A stretch of 62,000 nt of DNA. Source: Glandiceps talaboti. Taxonomy: Eukaryota; Hemichordata; Enteropneusta; Spengelidae. The position numbers and the translations under genes were made by a program. The stretch lies in assembly GCF_964340395.1 (NCBI RefSeq), contig NC_135568.1, positions 8,511,280-8,573,279 of the forward strand. Reading direction: 5' to 3'. Below, piece after piece: positions 1-13,800 of this stretch. The stretch's first letter is position 1. Every line of letters begins with the position of its first letter. Under the pieces are notes generated by a model. That model ran no database searches and was not told the DNA's origin. It was given only the letters and a program-made list of their open reading frames with translations.

Positions 1-805
1 AGATGCAATGCCCTTTTACATGTACATATGGTAGTGTTGGATATTCAAATATTATGCAGTGATAAATTACAAGCAGTGTTTTTGTTAACATAGGGAACCA
101 AGTAACAGAAAGGGGAAGGGGATAAAAAGTTGCATAGTTCACCATGCAATCTAACATAATTTTGTTCAGGAACCCTGGTAAAATGACAGGGGAACCTCGG
201 TAGATTTATCTACCGGTACTTACCACCCTTAGCAAAAACACTGGAGATATGACTTTAATTTTCAATGAGTTTCACGCCTAAGTCAGTATCTTCAAGAATA
301 TTGTAGATTTGAAGTTAATAAACAAGTAATCATACTACATAATATTTTATTTTATCATCCATACACAGAAGTCAATGATTGTATAGTTTTGAGTTTCGTG
401 CTGCATTTTTCTAATTTTTATGGCAACTGTGAGAGACTGTTTCAGGTTTTCAATTCTACAGACTTGTTACACTTATGATGCATTCTAGTTTATAAATTGT
501 GCCAAAAATGTAAAATAGTGATGTTTTGTCTGTAGTTCTATTTCACAACATACATGTAGCCTTGACAACCTGAAACATAAACAAACTGAAACTTTACTTG
601 TGATGTGCTATAATTACTGTTAGACATCATAACTAAATGAAAGTGATGCCTTGCTAATTTCAATCTAGTTACACTATAATTGCACCAATGACAACGCTAG
701 TAGTGCATAGGAATAAAACACTGCATAGGCCTTCCCATAGACATTCTGTTATGACTGGTATAAAACTTTCACCACACATATTAATACCCTTCAATCTTAC
801 CTTAC
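1..805. other. TPGS1 intron 4 (partial), no other gene seen
   Basis: Unique-looking AT-rich DNA left of the last visible TPGS1 exon. The minus-strand donor sits at 800-805. I found no further exon with credible borders before the window edge. Confidence 0.5.
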
Positions 806-3800
806 AGGGTCACCAGTTGTCATGGTAACAGATTCATCTAATATTTTCAAAGCTGCCTCACATAATTCTCTATTTGCATTGCCTGTTTTCTTCATGTCAA
901 ACTCACTGAACAGCTGCTGTGTTTCTTTGATATAGTCTGTGAAGGAGAGATGAATTGAGAACTGTATGAGTCGTACGCCCTCACATACAGAAGTTCAGGA
1001 TAGTTCCAGGATGATGGTCACAGATGTCCCAAGGTGGTGGATAGGTTGTGTCTCTAGCATCAAGTCAGACAGGTCAGTAGCTTTGCTCACACCAAGACAT
1101 CCTACCTCAGTCATTCTTAGGTCGTAACTCAGATGACATTATTCACATTTATGCAACCACTCTCTATGCTATAGTACGTTAACAGAAACAATGACTGGAT
1201 CTTTCAGGCTATATTCCCATTTATAAATAAACAGTTTTCATTTGTACATCAGGCTACCTCCCACCTCAAACTCAAATACAATTGTTTGTATTTACAGTTA
1301 CGATGTTCATACTACATAGGCCTACATACATTTATGCCATTTATAAGTTGGGTGATAAATTTGAGTAATGTATTCATTTCTATAGCCTATACAATAAACA
1401 TTGACAGACTGTATCACATGATCATGTACATACCTTTTAAAACAAGACATGCTAATACTCCTGAGAAAAACACATCATATGGTACCACTTCATAATCACG
1501 ACATTGGATTCTCCTCATTAACTTCTCTGAAATCGGACCTGGCATGTCTCTTTAGAGTGGACAGAATGACACTGTTGTTAGTGTTGTGAAATATCATGCT
1601 GTAGTGGTTAACCGTTTTGTATGTACATAAAAAGTACTGACGGCTATACACCTGACTTTAATTAATACACAAGCGGTTCAAAATTGTTGGCTTTGAGCTT
1701 TCGATCTATCTTGGTCGATGATCTTCATCTGAATGACAAATTCCATATTTACAACTGACCACTAGGTGGCAGTATTATCAGCTGATTATAGATGTTTGGT
1801 AGTTTGATGCCCTAGTCTCTGTTAATCTTGGGATTGTAGCGTCTTATGTTGATAGTCTAGTTTCATACTTATATACCTAATATATAGTTACTGGTATACT
1901 TACCGACACAGCATGGTAAGTAATTCTGTATAAACAGTACCAGTTAGACCATTGTAACCCTTGGACCCTACAGTGAAATAAGACATGTATGGAGTCATGA
2001 TGGTTGAATGGTTCAATTCAAGCCAAACCCACCATCCTTTATTTCTGAATAGTTAATGACCATAGGCAAGACTTGACCCCCCCCCCCCCCCCCCCCCCCC
2101 CCATATGGGCCTTGTTGCTGCAGTTTGTTTTTGAATAGGTATGCCTGGAAAATGTTTGAACTATTATTATGCCCTAGTATAAACTCGGCTGTATGGGGAC
2201 CAGATAAGACAGGTTGCTATGTGAAGAATTTAGTACTGTGTACTTATTGAGGCAACAAGCATTGCACAAAGGCCTGAAGAAGGGTTCTTATTGTGCATGG
2301 TCATTGTTCCATTACATGTTTGTGCCAGGGGTAAAAATATCACAGGGTTTTGAGTGTGGTGTGGTAAATATGACCGTATCATTACCATTTTAAATGAACC
2401 ATGATCTCACACTTGCTATTTCCTGTACAGTTGCATCAGTATACCTAATTGGTTATCTTGATTGTAACACCTTACCTGATTGGCTGCTGAGAGTATCGTA
2501 TGAAGCGACAGCATTCATTTCAAAGGCAGGTCTGGTATAATGTGTTAACAACAATCGTTGATATGCTTTGGTAACTTTCCCTGCTTTGTTATCACTGGTG
2601 GTTTCAAAACTGTGAATTTAAAACAAAATAAAGAAGTTAATAGTGTCAACACAAGAATTGTCTGAAAGAATTTTGAGCTAGAGGTGTCATCGTTTACCTT
2701 TCCCTTATCACTGTGAGTGGAGTTATGATGCTTGAAACATTAGACTTGGAATCAGATTTCAGGAGTGTGAGGACCAAACTTTGCCTTTGCCATTTGTTTC
2801 TGAATGGCTAAAGTCTTTGGGCAATTTGAACCACAAACGGCTATCAGTGGTTTTGAATATGAATATCTTTTCATGAAAAATCAAGAACCAAAAGTTGTTC
2901 ATGCAAAGGAGTAAACCCCAACTGTTAGAATGATGTAAACAGTGACTGTGTATAGGTACATGTACTGGTAGCAACATGATTTGTGAAGCCACAGATAGCC
3001 TCCATACTAGCCTTGTCAAGCACGTCTCTCTGGGCTCAGGTAAATGCTGCCCTCGTTCTCAAGTCATTTAGTTTATCATAAAATATTCAATATAACTTAC
3101 AAGCTCAAGATGTAAATAAAGAAGTTAATCTCACTACTTACTATTCTGCTAAAAATAAAATAGGATCTTCTGGTCGATTCTCAATCATTTTGGATAATGC
3201 ATCTCTCATTTGACTCCCAACACTTGTCCTTTCTGAAATACAAGTAGAAGGAACAAGTACTTTAATAACTTTGAATAAACAATATCACAGTACATGGATT
3301 TAGTGGGTGGAGGGTCTATGGTGAGGGGAACTCTGGGTAAAACTTACTTTAGTCTAGATGCTAACCTGGCGAATCAGGAGAGATAGTGTACAGTCATAGA
3401 CAACTCCAATGTGTAATGTATGGTGCACAATAGAACATGTACATGCATGCCTCCATTCACTATGTTTATAGACCCCATTTCCATGCAATACTGTTTTACA
3501 TTACAGAGAGAGTCGAGGTAATGCGCTCAAACTTCAAAGCTACATGACTCAAAATGATTAAATTATGCATAAAATTATATTCTAATTCAATAATGTAAAC
3601 AGACTGTACACGGGAGGGGGGGGGGGTACTGTGGGAAATATAGCTGCAATAATTGTAGCGTCTTGTTGCGGTTTTGTGGGGTTTTTTCGTCTGTTTTGGT
3701 GACTTTTTAAGTTTTTGTGTTTAACCCCACTGTTAGGTGCGGGTTAAACACAAAAACTTAAAAAGTCACCAAAACAGACGAAAAAACCCACAAAACCGCA

Positions 3801-4189
3801 ACAAGACGCTACAATTATTGCAGCTATGGGAAATAGTGCTGATCAGAGAATGACTCCGGTTATTAAAATGTAGGATTGCCTAAAGAAGACTACAAATTAT
3901 AATTTGATAGTATACCAACGGCTTTATTGTTGCCACAGTAACCAAGACGCATTGGTTTGCCATTATCCGACGTGTTTTCTTCTGCATTAGGAATTGACAA
4001 TGACATGTTCGCTTGCGCTTTCCCTGCCAATGATTAAGTGACAATTTGGTTCCAGCACAATCAACTAAGTGAATGTGGACACATATTCTTAATGTTCACA
4101 GAGGAGAGACATGTTTGCAAGATAATAATGGTTACAATACCCAAGAATTCTCTGTTACTCTCCGGTCTTTCTTCTCTCTTTGCGGCCAT
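806..4189 (-). CDS. TPGS1: TPGS1, tubulin polyglutamylase complex subunit 1 (5' part)
   Basis: Non-catalytic subunit of the TTLL1-containing complex that adds glutamate side chains to tubulin in cilia, centrioles and neurons. Four exons are seen on the minus strand: 4189-4141, 3232-3142, 2609-2476 and 936-806, each with GT-AG borders and matching phases (1, 0, 1, 0), giving about 135 residues. The start is MAAKREERPESNREFL. Recognition rests on the block REFLERTSVGSQMRDALSKM followed by ENRPEDPILFLAEYFE, which lines up without gaps with the vertebrate TPGS1 N-terminus, where the same RPE(D/E)PI-FLA-YFE signature occurs, and on the following stretch with LLLTHYTRPAFEMNAVASYD. Vertebrate TPGS1 is about 290 residues, so the second half lies beyond position 1. 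It is divergently paired with the JmjC gene. Family assignment is from memory; the exon structure is read directly. Confidence 0.82.
2077..2102. repeat. Poly-C tract
   Basis: Run of about 26 C in TPGS1 intron 3. Similar G or C runs occur near 15286-15307, 24448-24467 and 26717-26737, and may be places of sequencing or assembly error. Confidence 0.9.
2700..2850 (+). mobile_element. SINE fragment
   Basis: Contains GCCATTTGTTTCTGAATGGC and the following TAAAG(T/C)C(T/C)TTGG and TTTGAACCACAA, the same core as the longer SINE at 55150-55495. It lacks the head of the element. It lies in TPGS1 intron 2. Confidence 0.55.
3641..3826. mobile_element. Foldback MITE, near-perfect 86-bp arms, 9-bp target duplication
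   Basis: The two arms (3641-3727 and 3741-3826) are reverse complements except for a one-base indel, separated by a loop of about 12 bases. Ends are TAGCTGCAATAATTGTAGCG and its complement. It is flanked by an exact 9-bp direct repeat TGGGAAATA (3632-3640 and 3827-3835). It sits in TPGS1 intron 1. No coding capacity. The 9-bp duplication and long arms point to a Mutator-type non-autonomous element; that class is an inference. Confidence 0.85.
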
Positions 4190-4436
4190 TTTCCCCCGAT
4201 CTAGTTATGTTATGTTATGTGATGACCGATTCTGCGTCTTCCATAAAACTAAATCTGATTAGCTGAAGGACTTGTCTTGGCAGCTTTGATTGGACCATCG
4301 GTGAACTTTGACCAATCAAGACTGTATGCGCAGATCAATTTCATTTGACAAAAAGTTATGCGCCTTCCCGGAAGTCAAATGTTTTGTTGTCTGCTGTACA
4401 TACTGAATTACCGCGCCCCTAGTGCACAGTGCAGTG
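4190..4436. promoter_or_regulatory. Divergent promoter between TPGS1 and the JmjC gene
   Basis: The two start codons are 247 bases apart and point away from each other. The interval holds an ATTGG at 4289-4293 and a CCAAT at 4312-4316, oppositely oriented and about 23 bases apart, which fits paired NF-Y sites of the kind common in head-to-head promoters. No TATA box is evident. Confidence 0.6.
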
Positions 4437-5130
4437 ATGATGAAACGAATGGACGGGCTACTGCGGACTGCTTTCCTTATGTACTTTTTTCATGTACATA
4501 TAGTTCAAATTGAGTGTGTTCCCAAGGGACATTTACAACCTTTTGGGTCACATCGTGATCCTAGCGTAATAACCGAGGAACTGGATCACGTACCACATCC
4601 AATCGAATTCTACGAAAAATACGTCAAACCCCATAAACCCGTAGTTTTCCGTGGAGCTGCCAAAAAATCGCGAGCGTACCACGATTGGACGGAACAGTAT
4701 TTGATCCAAGAGTATGGTGACTTGACAGTTCGCCTAGAGGCAAAGTACGAAGGAGATAACCGAGTTCCGTATGGTGAAGGAGGGATACTTGGAAGGGATA
4801 CTATTAGGCATTTTATAACGCACTATCAGAATCACAGTACTTATGTTATTTCACAAGTTCCCGGGTTGATGGAAAGAGATGTAACCATACCGCCGTGTTT
4901 GTTGTGCGGAAGCTTTGCAAAGAGTATTCAGGTAAGTTACGTGGTATTGAATTTAAAAGAGCTCTTGAGATCGTAGTCCTGTTTGCAGACGGTGCACGAC
5001 TAATGAATCAATGTAAGTTCTCTGTTAACGCATCAATCTCGTGTTAGGAGTCCTCTACAGAATATTGTTTTTGTAAATTTTTCATTACACGCAAAATCAA
5101 TGCACATTTCATTAATTATCATGTATCAAT

Positions 5131-5220
<90 letters not shown>

Positions 5221-7488
5221 CAATAAAACACATATCACCATATCATATCACTTACTCAGGACTATTGAGATCGATGTAGGATAAACTATGTTTATAGTAT
5301 ACAACACAAGCCAAGACTATATGAAAATTGTAATACAGTAGAAGACGAAGGACATCATTTGATACATTGCAAACTATATACAAAGCAAAGAGGTTAATTA
5401 TTTTGTTTAAATTATAATATCAATTCAGACTTTGAATAGACATATAGAAAAGAAAGAGAAATTTAAATTTATTATGTAATCAAAGCAAAAAGAGATAATT
5501 GCTATCTGTATATGTATCTAAACTCATGTAAAAATTGTAATCAATACAATTGTAGTTTTCTTTGTTCCCAAATAGAATTGTTTATTTTCTATAGGGTCCT
5601 AATAAAGTCATATCTAATATATAATCTAATCTAATCTATATTTGTAAAATATTTATTACTGTATGTACAATAACAAACTTTTTACACTTTTTTTTTTTTT
5701 TTTTTTTTTTTTAGCATTTTGCAGTTTATTGAGTTACAAAAACAGACTTGGTCTATGTAGTTTCACATTGATTTTTCAAGTAGTAAACTATGATAAAATT
5801 GTTTTATAAATCAAAAATCTAAAATAAATATCCACTCCTCATCCATATGGCTGCTTTAAACCTAGATATTTTTGCCACTAGAAAATTTTGTGATTTTACA
5901 GTCTTCAGTTAGTTCTCAAATTTGACTAATTACAGACAAATACATTGTGTTTATGTTTAAGAAGGCATTTTATACAGCAATCAAACTTTTAATGATCTGA
6001 TTGTTATTATTGAATGGACTTTTGTTTAAATTGTACCCTAGATGCTAATTTATACTATCACTAATTTATACTAATCACTAATACATCCATGGATGTACTC
6101 ACAATAGCTAGTTTTTCTATTGACTACCATTATCTTGAAAAGCAGCAGTGTACATTTTGGAGGACTTCAGTGTGTTTACACTGTCTTGATTGCAGGCTGA
6201 AAGAGTGAGGGTGATTATCTGACCAAATACATGAACAACAATAGTATAAATTCTTTTCTTTTTTCTCTAGGAAGTTCATTTATTTTTAAGTGCTGGGGGC
6301 GGCAAAACGTTAATTCATCAAGATCCGTATGAGAATATCCACTGTGTTTTTAATGGTACCAAACAATGGTTACTCATTGACCCAAAGCAGGTGAGTAAAT
6401 TTGTGTTTTGACTGTGTAGATGTCCTTGTGTTCTGTATGTGCTATCTAATCTCTAAGGAGAATGTATTCTATCTCTGCATGCAATCAGTGATTAGCCCAC
6501 CAGGTTCAAGTGCCTAGCCACTAGCTTCTTTAGGCAGTACTTAACAGAACCCCCCTTGAGGTAATTAAGTTTTGTAGTGTCAGTGCAAAAATGTTACTCT
6601 GGCTTCAGAGTGGGTTGAAGTCAAATATACCAAGTTGACTAAGTGATCACTGCAAGTTTAACATCCAATAAACTATATTTAGACTCTAAGTATCACCATT
6701 ATCGATATCATCAATGAAAATAATAACAATACAAATCAGTAATTTTATTGAATCAAATATTTATCTTTTTCTTTATTTAAAAAAATAATTTTGTTACTTT
6801 TTTGTGTTTGTGTGCAATGCATATCATATATTCATGATTTGAAGTCACTTGCATTACAGAGAAAATCCTAGTTGAAACTTGATTCGCATTCATTGTTCAG
6901 TGTAGGTCTTTACCTTTGGCATGCACTGCTTCAAGGGAGTCAGCCAACATGCATATGCAATACAATTGAGGATTTAAATATTGATGACTAAGTGTGTATT
7001 ATGCTCAGTTCAAAACCTTTATTTACTATAGTGAACTATACAGTGATGCAAAATCATGAATTGACTCTCCAGAACCCCAACATTTACAAAAATGCCTTTA
7101 TTTCATGGAGATGTGGTATTCCTCTTTCACACGAATATATTATGAAACACTAATTCCATGACTCGAAGACTATAATTTGCACAGATACAAAAACTATATT
7201 TCTGTAGCAGTGGGTAAAAAATTACTAATACACTGGAAATTCATTATATATGAAGTTGCTTGGCCAGAACGTAACGTTTACAAAAATGCCTTTATCTCAC
7301 AGAGTTGTATTTTTAATTATTATTACAGACAGAATCTGTGTACCTGTATGAAGCAGCTGCAAGAGAGTTTGGTGGCTTTTCAGAGGTTGATGTTGATGCC
7401 GTGGATTTTATTAAATTTCCAAAAATGGTGGATGTTGAATATTCAAAACTGACCATGAATAAGGGAGATTGTATCTACATGCCCAGTG
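4437..7488 (+). CDS. JmjC gene exons 1-3 (signal peptide, HxD iron motif)
   Basis: Exon 1 (165 codons) carries the signal peptide and the N-terminal cap with the [11 protein letters not shown] strand typical of cupin_8 oxygenases. Exon 2 (40 codons) carries the HQD iron motif and the NGTKQW strand. Exon 3 ends inside the codon for Gly259 in YMPSG, directly before the third iron ligand, which lies 28.8 kb downstream in exon 4. The phase-1 junction and the motif ([10 protein letters not shown]) support this long splice. Confidence 0.85.
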
Positions 7489-7728
7489 GTAAGCATTATC
7501 TCACTCACAAGACAAGTGTGAATTCTGGAGGTAGGGGGTGGGATGACTCCTTGGGTAATGACTCAAACAGTTGGGGACAGTAAATCACATATGCTATTGT
7601 TTGCCAGGCCTAGCTGATTCAATGATAGCCCTCTAGACTGACTGGGAAGCCTTGTGATATGGAGCCTCCAACTCATATCCCTGAGACACAGTCATAAACC
7701 TGAATGGGTTTCTGTAGAAATAAGTGAA

Positions 7729-7819
<91 letters not shown>

Positions 7820-10800
7820 GCATTGCTATCAATCTGAGGACCAACATTTGAATACACAGCCGTCTTCCGGGGACCTGACCGAGTTCCGAGGTCTTATTTT
7901 GGGTCCTCAAAGTGAAACTGCTTTAATGAGTCTTCAAGACCCCTGGTTTTAATATGGTTCAATTTAACGCTAGTCCTCAGGTCGGCAGAATTGTCTGAAA
8001 ATGTGTGAAAACATTCACACATTTTCATTTGGCACCTTTTTGATGTCATGTCGCCCTCTATTGGAGTGTGAAACTCAAATAAGTTGAAAAACGTATGCAC
8101 ACCACAAGAAATTTTCACACACATACACACACACACACACACAAACGTGTTGGGTCCTCGGTTATGCGCAGATGTATGAAATAGACTCTAGAAGTATGGT
8201 CACTTCATGATTTTGAAGTTATTTTACCCAGATAAAGCAGCTAGACTCAGTCAATATCATCATCAAACACCTATCACCAGGAACTTGATGTTACCTGTAA
8301 GACTGTAGTTTGATGGCCATCACATAGTTTACAATGATAAATACAATTTGATCAAGCTTTCCCAATTGTCAAGTCATTTGTAATTCACATAATGTTTTGG
8401 AGAGTTCATGAATCATAGATGTAAGTTGAGCTACACACACTGGCTAAATGAATTTATTTTGAGAAGTACGACAGTGTGTTAGTTTTCAGTCGCCCTAGAC
8501 AACCACTCTTGTCTTGACCTAGACTGGAAGGTTCGGTCGTTTATTGGCACTCCTTACCTCATTCTAAACATGTTTGGCATGACTTAAGGAGTGCCAATAA
8601 ATGACTGAACCCTTCAGTCTAGTCTTGACCCTACTTCGATTCGAATTCCAGTCCATACAAATCCAGTTGTCAATTATGATCAAACAAAATGATGAGTTCG
8701 GCAGCACCATTGCGCATCTGGTGGAAGATAATGTATGAACTAAGTGCAGATTTCTAAATACCTAAACGAAAATTAATTATGCCATTCAAAAGGAGGTCAT
8801 GATTGTCAATAAAACATGCCCTTACTAAAATTTACAATATTCATTCTTGTTTATGTGTTATTCAGTGCATTTAGTCACATATTTTCATGTACTTATTTTT
8901 CTCTACTGCTTTGCCAAGAAGACTCAATGACAAAGAGACAACTTGACAGTGTCTTGCCACACAAACTGGGCCTTAAACAGTTTATTAGAAAGTTGAACTA
9001 CTGATTAGTGGATTATTTCCTATTCATATCCACATCAAAGCTGCCTTCTAAATGAAAAGATAGTTTTGATAATGTAGCTATTGTGCAATGTAGTTGCCAG
9101 TGCAGTTGTTGCCTTGTGCTACGACCTCTCTAGACAGTGCAACCCTAGATGGCTCATTTACATAATATTTTATACATTGTTGCAATTTATTGTTTGTGTT
9201 GAAACTGTAAATATCCAAGGCTCACTTTTCTTTGGGCTGGGGGGGGGGGGGTATTAAAATTTGCAGCCGTAAAATAAACAGCTCCGATGTAATAACAGTG
9301 TATTATCACAGTGTATTTTGGTGTATTGTGCTTTCGATCTTGTTTTGACTGCAATGGGAACTCCACCCAAATAGTGGTCACCTCCTATCAGAATCAGTGG
9401 ATTGATGAACTTCACTAAAAGTTAAAATGACATGAAATAAAGATAAACATACTGTGATTTTAACCTTGATAAAATACTAAATGATGTCAACATTATGTAA
9501 CTATGCTATGCAAATATAATTTTATGACTTGAAACATGCATGTGATTAACTTCCCTAGTTTAGATTAATCATGAGGTTGACATTCTTATACGAATAGCCC
9601 GGGCGAAGAGCCATGACTTTGAAACAGGTTTGCATTTCTATAGGAAATGTTATTGGGATTTTCTAGAGGTTTTAAGCTACAAGCTAGAGGTTGAGATACT
9701 CAGATAGGGGCGGAAGTAGAGACGGCAAGACAGAGATAGAGACACTATGGTCCAGGGCACAGGGAGGCTCTCATTTGTAAGCTATTCCACAAAGCATTTA
9801 AGGCAGCAATAATTGACTGACAGCTACAATGTCGATTGATTATACAATGTTGCAAAGTTTAGTGAAAAGAATATCGATTTTTTTCTGACACGGATCGTAC
9901 TGGCTGTGTTGAGCGTACATGCCTTGTAAGAGAAATTGGAAGTACACCAGCTGTTTTCACTCACTGTTCACACATACATATTGAAGAGCGCTAGCTATGT
10001 AGTCAGTAATCTTGACTTGTCTATTATATTGTCAAACACAATCTTCTCTCAAAATCAACATCACTGTCAAGAATATGTGTGAGAAAGGTTTGCAACATTT
10101 AAACATTATTCATCCATAGTATTAAAGTTTACATTCTGTCAATCACGGATTTGTGAGTGCAAAACATTATAAAAGCAAGGGACTGCAATTTTGTGTTCAT
10201 TGTCTGTGTAACATGGTCTGAGTCTAACCATGGATGTATTAGAGTCTAATAATTTTAGATAATATCCTCTAAAATCTAATATTAGACATCTCTCATGGCC
10301 TGAACCCCCAGAAGTACCTTTTTATCAGATGATATTGGATAAAATCCAAGTAATACTCTGAAATCGAATTGTAGACTAATAATAATACACTTCACACATA
10401 CAGAGTACTTTTTATAGGATAATGTCATCAAAAGTAAGTTACAGCCTGCATCTAACCTAGAGTCTAACATACGATTTTATTCGATAATGGCTATTTGTGT
10501 AATGTCGTGTCTTCATGAGGTCAGGTGTAAAAAAAGACATGAAGACGCGACATTGCACATATTCCATTATCGGATAATAATCAGATAATATCTAACTTAG
10601 ACTTTAATATTAGACTGCACACGACTCATCACAACCCCGGCCTCCCAACCAGCACGTCTAATATTAAACTCTAACTGAGATTTGTTCCGATAATTTCTAA
10701 CTTACAGTATAAAATCTAACTTAGACTATAATATTGGACAGTTCACGTTTTATCGGATATTATCCGACAATTTCTAACTAAGAGTATAAAATCTAACTTA

Positions 10801-13800
10801 GACTATCATGATATTAGACAGAGCATCGGCGGGGCCCCGATACTACATTTTATCGGATATTTTTAATTGAGACTCTTACTTAGATTTTAGCGGGTTTTAG
10901 ATTTTATCCGATAAAATCCGATAATATCGTCTTCTGGGACCCCAGGCCTCCAAACCCGCCCCTCTAATTTAGACTCTAACTTAGATTTTAGACAAGTTTT
11001 ATAATTTATCCGATAAAATCCGATTATATCGTCTTCTGGGACCCAGGCCTCCAATCTCACCCCTCTAATTTAGACTCTAACTTAGATTTTAGACAAGTTT
11101 TTGATTTTATTCGATAACATCCGATAATATCGTCTTCTGGGACTCAGGCCTCCCAGCAAGCCCCTGTAACTTAGATTTTAGACAGGTTTTAGATTTTATC
11201 CGATAAAATCCGATAATATCGTCGCCTCCCAGCCCGCCCCTCTAATTTAGACTATAACTTAGATTTTAGACGATATTATCCGATAACGTATATATTTGCA
11301 ATGTCGTGCTGTCCTCAAAAAAGACGGTTCACAGCTCTAGAAATATGCACTGAGAACTGCGACACAACTGCTGACCGAGTTCTCAAAGCATATATCAGAG
11401 CTAGCTAAGGTGGCTGGCTATTAATTGTTCTGCGTGTTCGAAAGTTAACAATCAAAGTTATAAGCGTTCAAGTCACGCCAATCATGCCAATCAATTGCAA
11501 TACAAATGCAAGATTTTAAAATACCACTACAAACGTATAATAAACAATAAAGAAAAAATAAGTCTTTATATGTTTCTGTGCTCCTACTATGAATACTTGC
11601 TATATGAATCTGGCCACAGCTACTTATGTCCTAGTCTAGCTGCTAGACCTCGTGTGTCATTCCGAATTTACAATACAACAAGGATAGGCGTCACAGCAAA
11701 CTTTGTCGGAAGAAAACCCCAACGTCTATCAGCAAGACTACTTTCTAGTTTATATTTTAGACTTAGTTTCTATAGTGGTCTGAGTGTCCATGCATATACT
11801 GACAAGAGATGGGCAAGACGATTATGCAAATACCCGACACTTCTTTATTTCTGTTGATATAAATGATGAGACCACTATTAGTACATTCTACCAGCTTAGT
11901 ATATTAACTAATCTCGAAAATCTGAGGTTGGGAAGTTCTCAATGGGTCACACTTGCACTTTAGCATCGGGAGAATTGTAATGTGGAGTCAGTCGTCTGAC
12001 AGGAACGTAGACATATTCACCATCTGCAAGCAGGACGAGGCAATGTCACAAGACAAAAGTGTTTCAGTTGGTAAAACACCTACGCATGATATAATACCGT
12101 TGTTATCTGGTCGAGGGAGGGGGTGGGGGCGGGGGGGGGGGGCGGGGGGGGGGGGCGAATGCCCTCAACGGCGAGAGTCTGGTCAAAGCGAGATGAGATC
12201 TGAGACTAGGCACACCGCGGGAGTGTGAGGTCAGCGTGGATGTGCGTTCTTCTCAGATGTGCACACATTCCGGGTACACAGTATATACGCTAATTCAGAA
12301 AAGGTAAGTATATAAATAAAGTCTCTGTATATTTCACAGTAAACGCAGAGTTTTTGATCGTAAGTATCATGATGAACATTAATAAACAACCACTTTGACG
12401 TGCGGTTGAGCATGGCAAACTCCATGGGTTGAGAGATGCGAGGTAGCGATGTTCATGTAACGTAACACCTAAATTTAGCGCACATCCGTCCATCATCAAA
12501 TGCAGCGTGGATAACTAGACGACTGGTTGTCTGTTTGAATTTTACCATATTAATTGTAAGTGTTTCCTCACTTCCCCTGTCATATGAATGATAGTCACGC
12601 TGTATTGTTGTAACCTTTAATTGCCTAAGTTAATGCCAATAAATCTCATTTTTATGTTAGGAACGTAGTGGTAAACACATGTCTCGTAGACAGAGGGAGA
12701 AACCACTCGATGTGGCTAAAGCCTTTTTGGCAAAAGGATGCGACCCTGACTGGTTGTCACTGCGATGGTGTGGCGAGAAAGGTATGTTGGGCCCCCCCAA
12801 AAAAGAATTGGTTCTGGTCAGGACAGACTGACTAAAATGGTGCGACTACGCGATTATATTTACTTCACAATAAACCTGTCACTCAGTCTCCAGGGGCTAA
12901 AATTGATGATGTTGATAACTCAGAATATTGCTCGTAACACTATGAAAATACGTCAAAAGGCTGAAGTTATGTATCAAAATGAAATCTCGTACCCAGTGGC
13001 GTGTGGTGTTTTTTGTGACAAAAATCACAGTTACTTTTCATGCCCTACACACATCGTTTATTTAGTTATTTCTCCTCCAGAGCTAAAGCATAACATTTAC
13101 TATATTTCTCATTTCAACACACATCATACTTTTGAACCCAAGACCACGTTGTAGAAGGATGACTTAATGTTACAAGTGTGTAAACAACATATTTGGCTTC
13201 TCTTTCTCTATTGTCTATGGCTTAACTGGCACTTGAGTGCTCGGCAAATACCGGAAACATGAACAAAGTCGAAGGAAACAGAATGGGAGGTACAGGTTTC
13301 CCCCTCCTATTTCTACATGATGCGTGCAGTATATTAACTTTTAATCATACATTGCTTTCATTATGGGCCAGTATGAACATAATAATGCAAAGTAACAAAT
13401 AGAATTGCACTGGCCCTTTTAAGTGTAAACTGTTTTAAAGTTTGTTTCTACCATCGTTATTATTATTGAGGCGATACACATTGAAGTGTGCATGTGGGGT
13501 AGATGTCATTTGCAAATTGATTGTTCATGACTTTGTTAGCTCTGCAGTTTTCGCATGGAGGCATAGGCTGGAGAAACAAAAAAAGGACTGACGCGCGGGT
13601 ATTCAAGTGATGCATGCTCTGACCAGAACCATTTCTTTTCTTTTTTTGGCCTTATAATGTAGCTGCACTAATTGTAGTGTAGATTCTTCTGACGTGGGGT
13701 GAATTTCGTTGCATCCCCTTGTCAGAAAAAGTGACACTACAATTATTGCAGATAATATAATGCTACATTATTACAAGATTGACCTATACAACACTACCAA

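Noticed and set aside
4422-4436. Extended start of the JmjC protein at GTG 4422
   Set aside because: GTG is not a normal nuclear start in animals; the first ATG at 4437 begins directly in the signal peptide.
7177-7328. 5' extension of JmjC exon 3
   Set aside because: The frame upstream of the acceptor (TTATTACAG at 7328) is AT-rich non-conserved sequence; exon 2 joins in phase at 7329.
11495-11857. 120-codon plus-strand frame
   Set aside because: No domain, no start context and no splice context linking it to a gene; AT-rich chance frame.
11953-12228. Frame through the G-rich region as first coding exon of the SET gene (MSQDKSVSV then a GTAAAA donor)
   Set aside because: Its phase would read exon 12661 into TAG at once; the donor at 12304 with the ATG at 12679 is consistent instead.
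12765-13154. 129-codon frame continuing past the SET exon at 12661-12781
   Set aside because: It reads through the donor into the GGCC-ended element; the next SET exon at 14392 joins in phase with conserved sequence.
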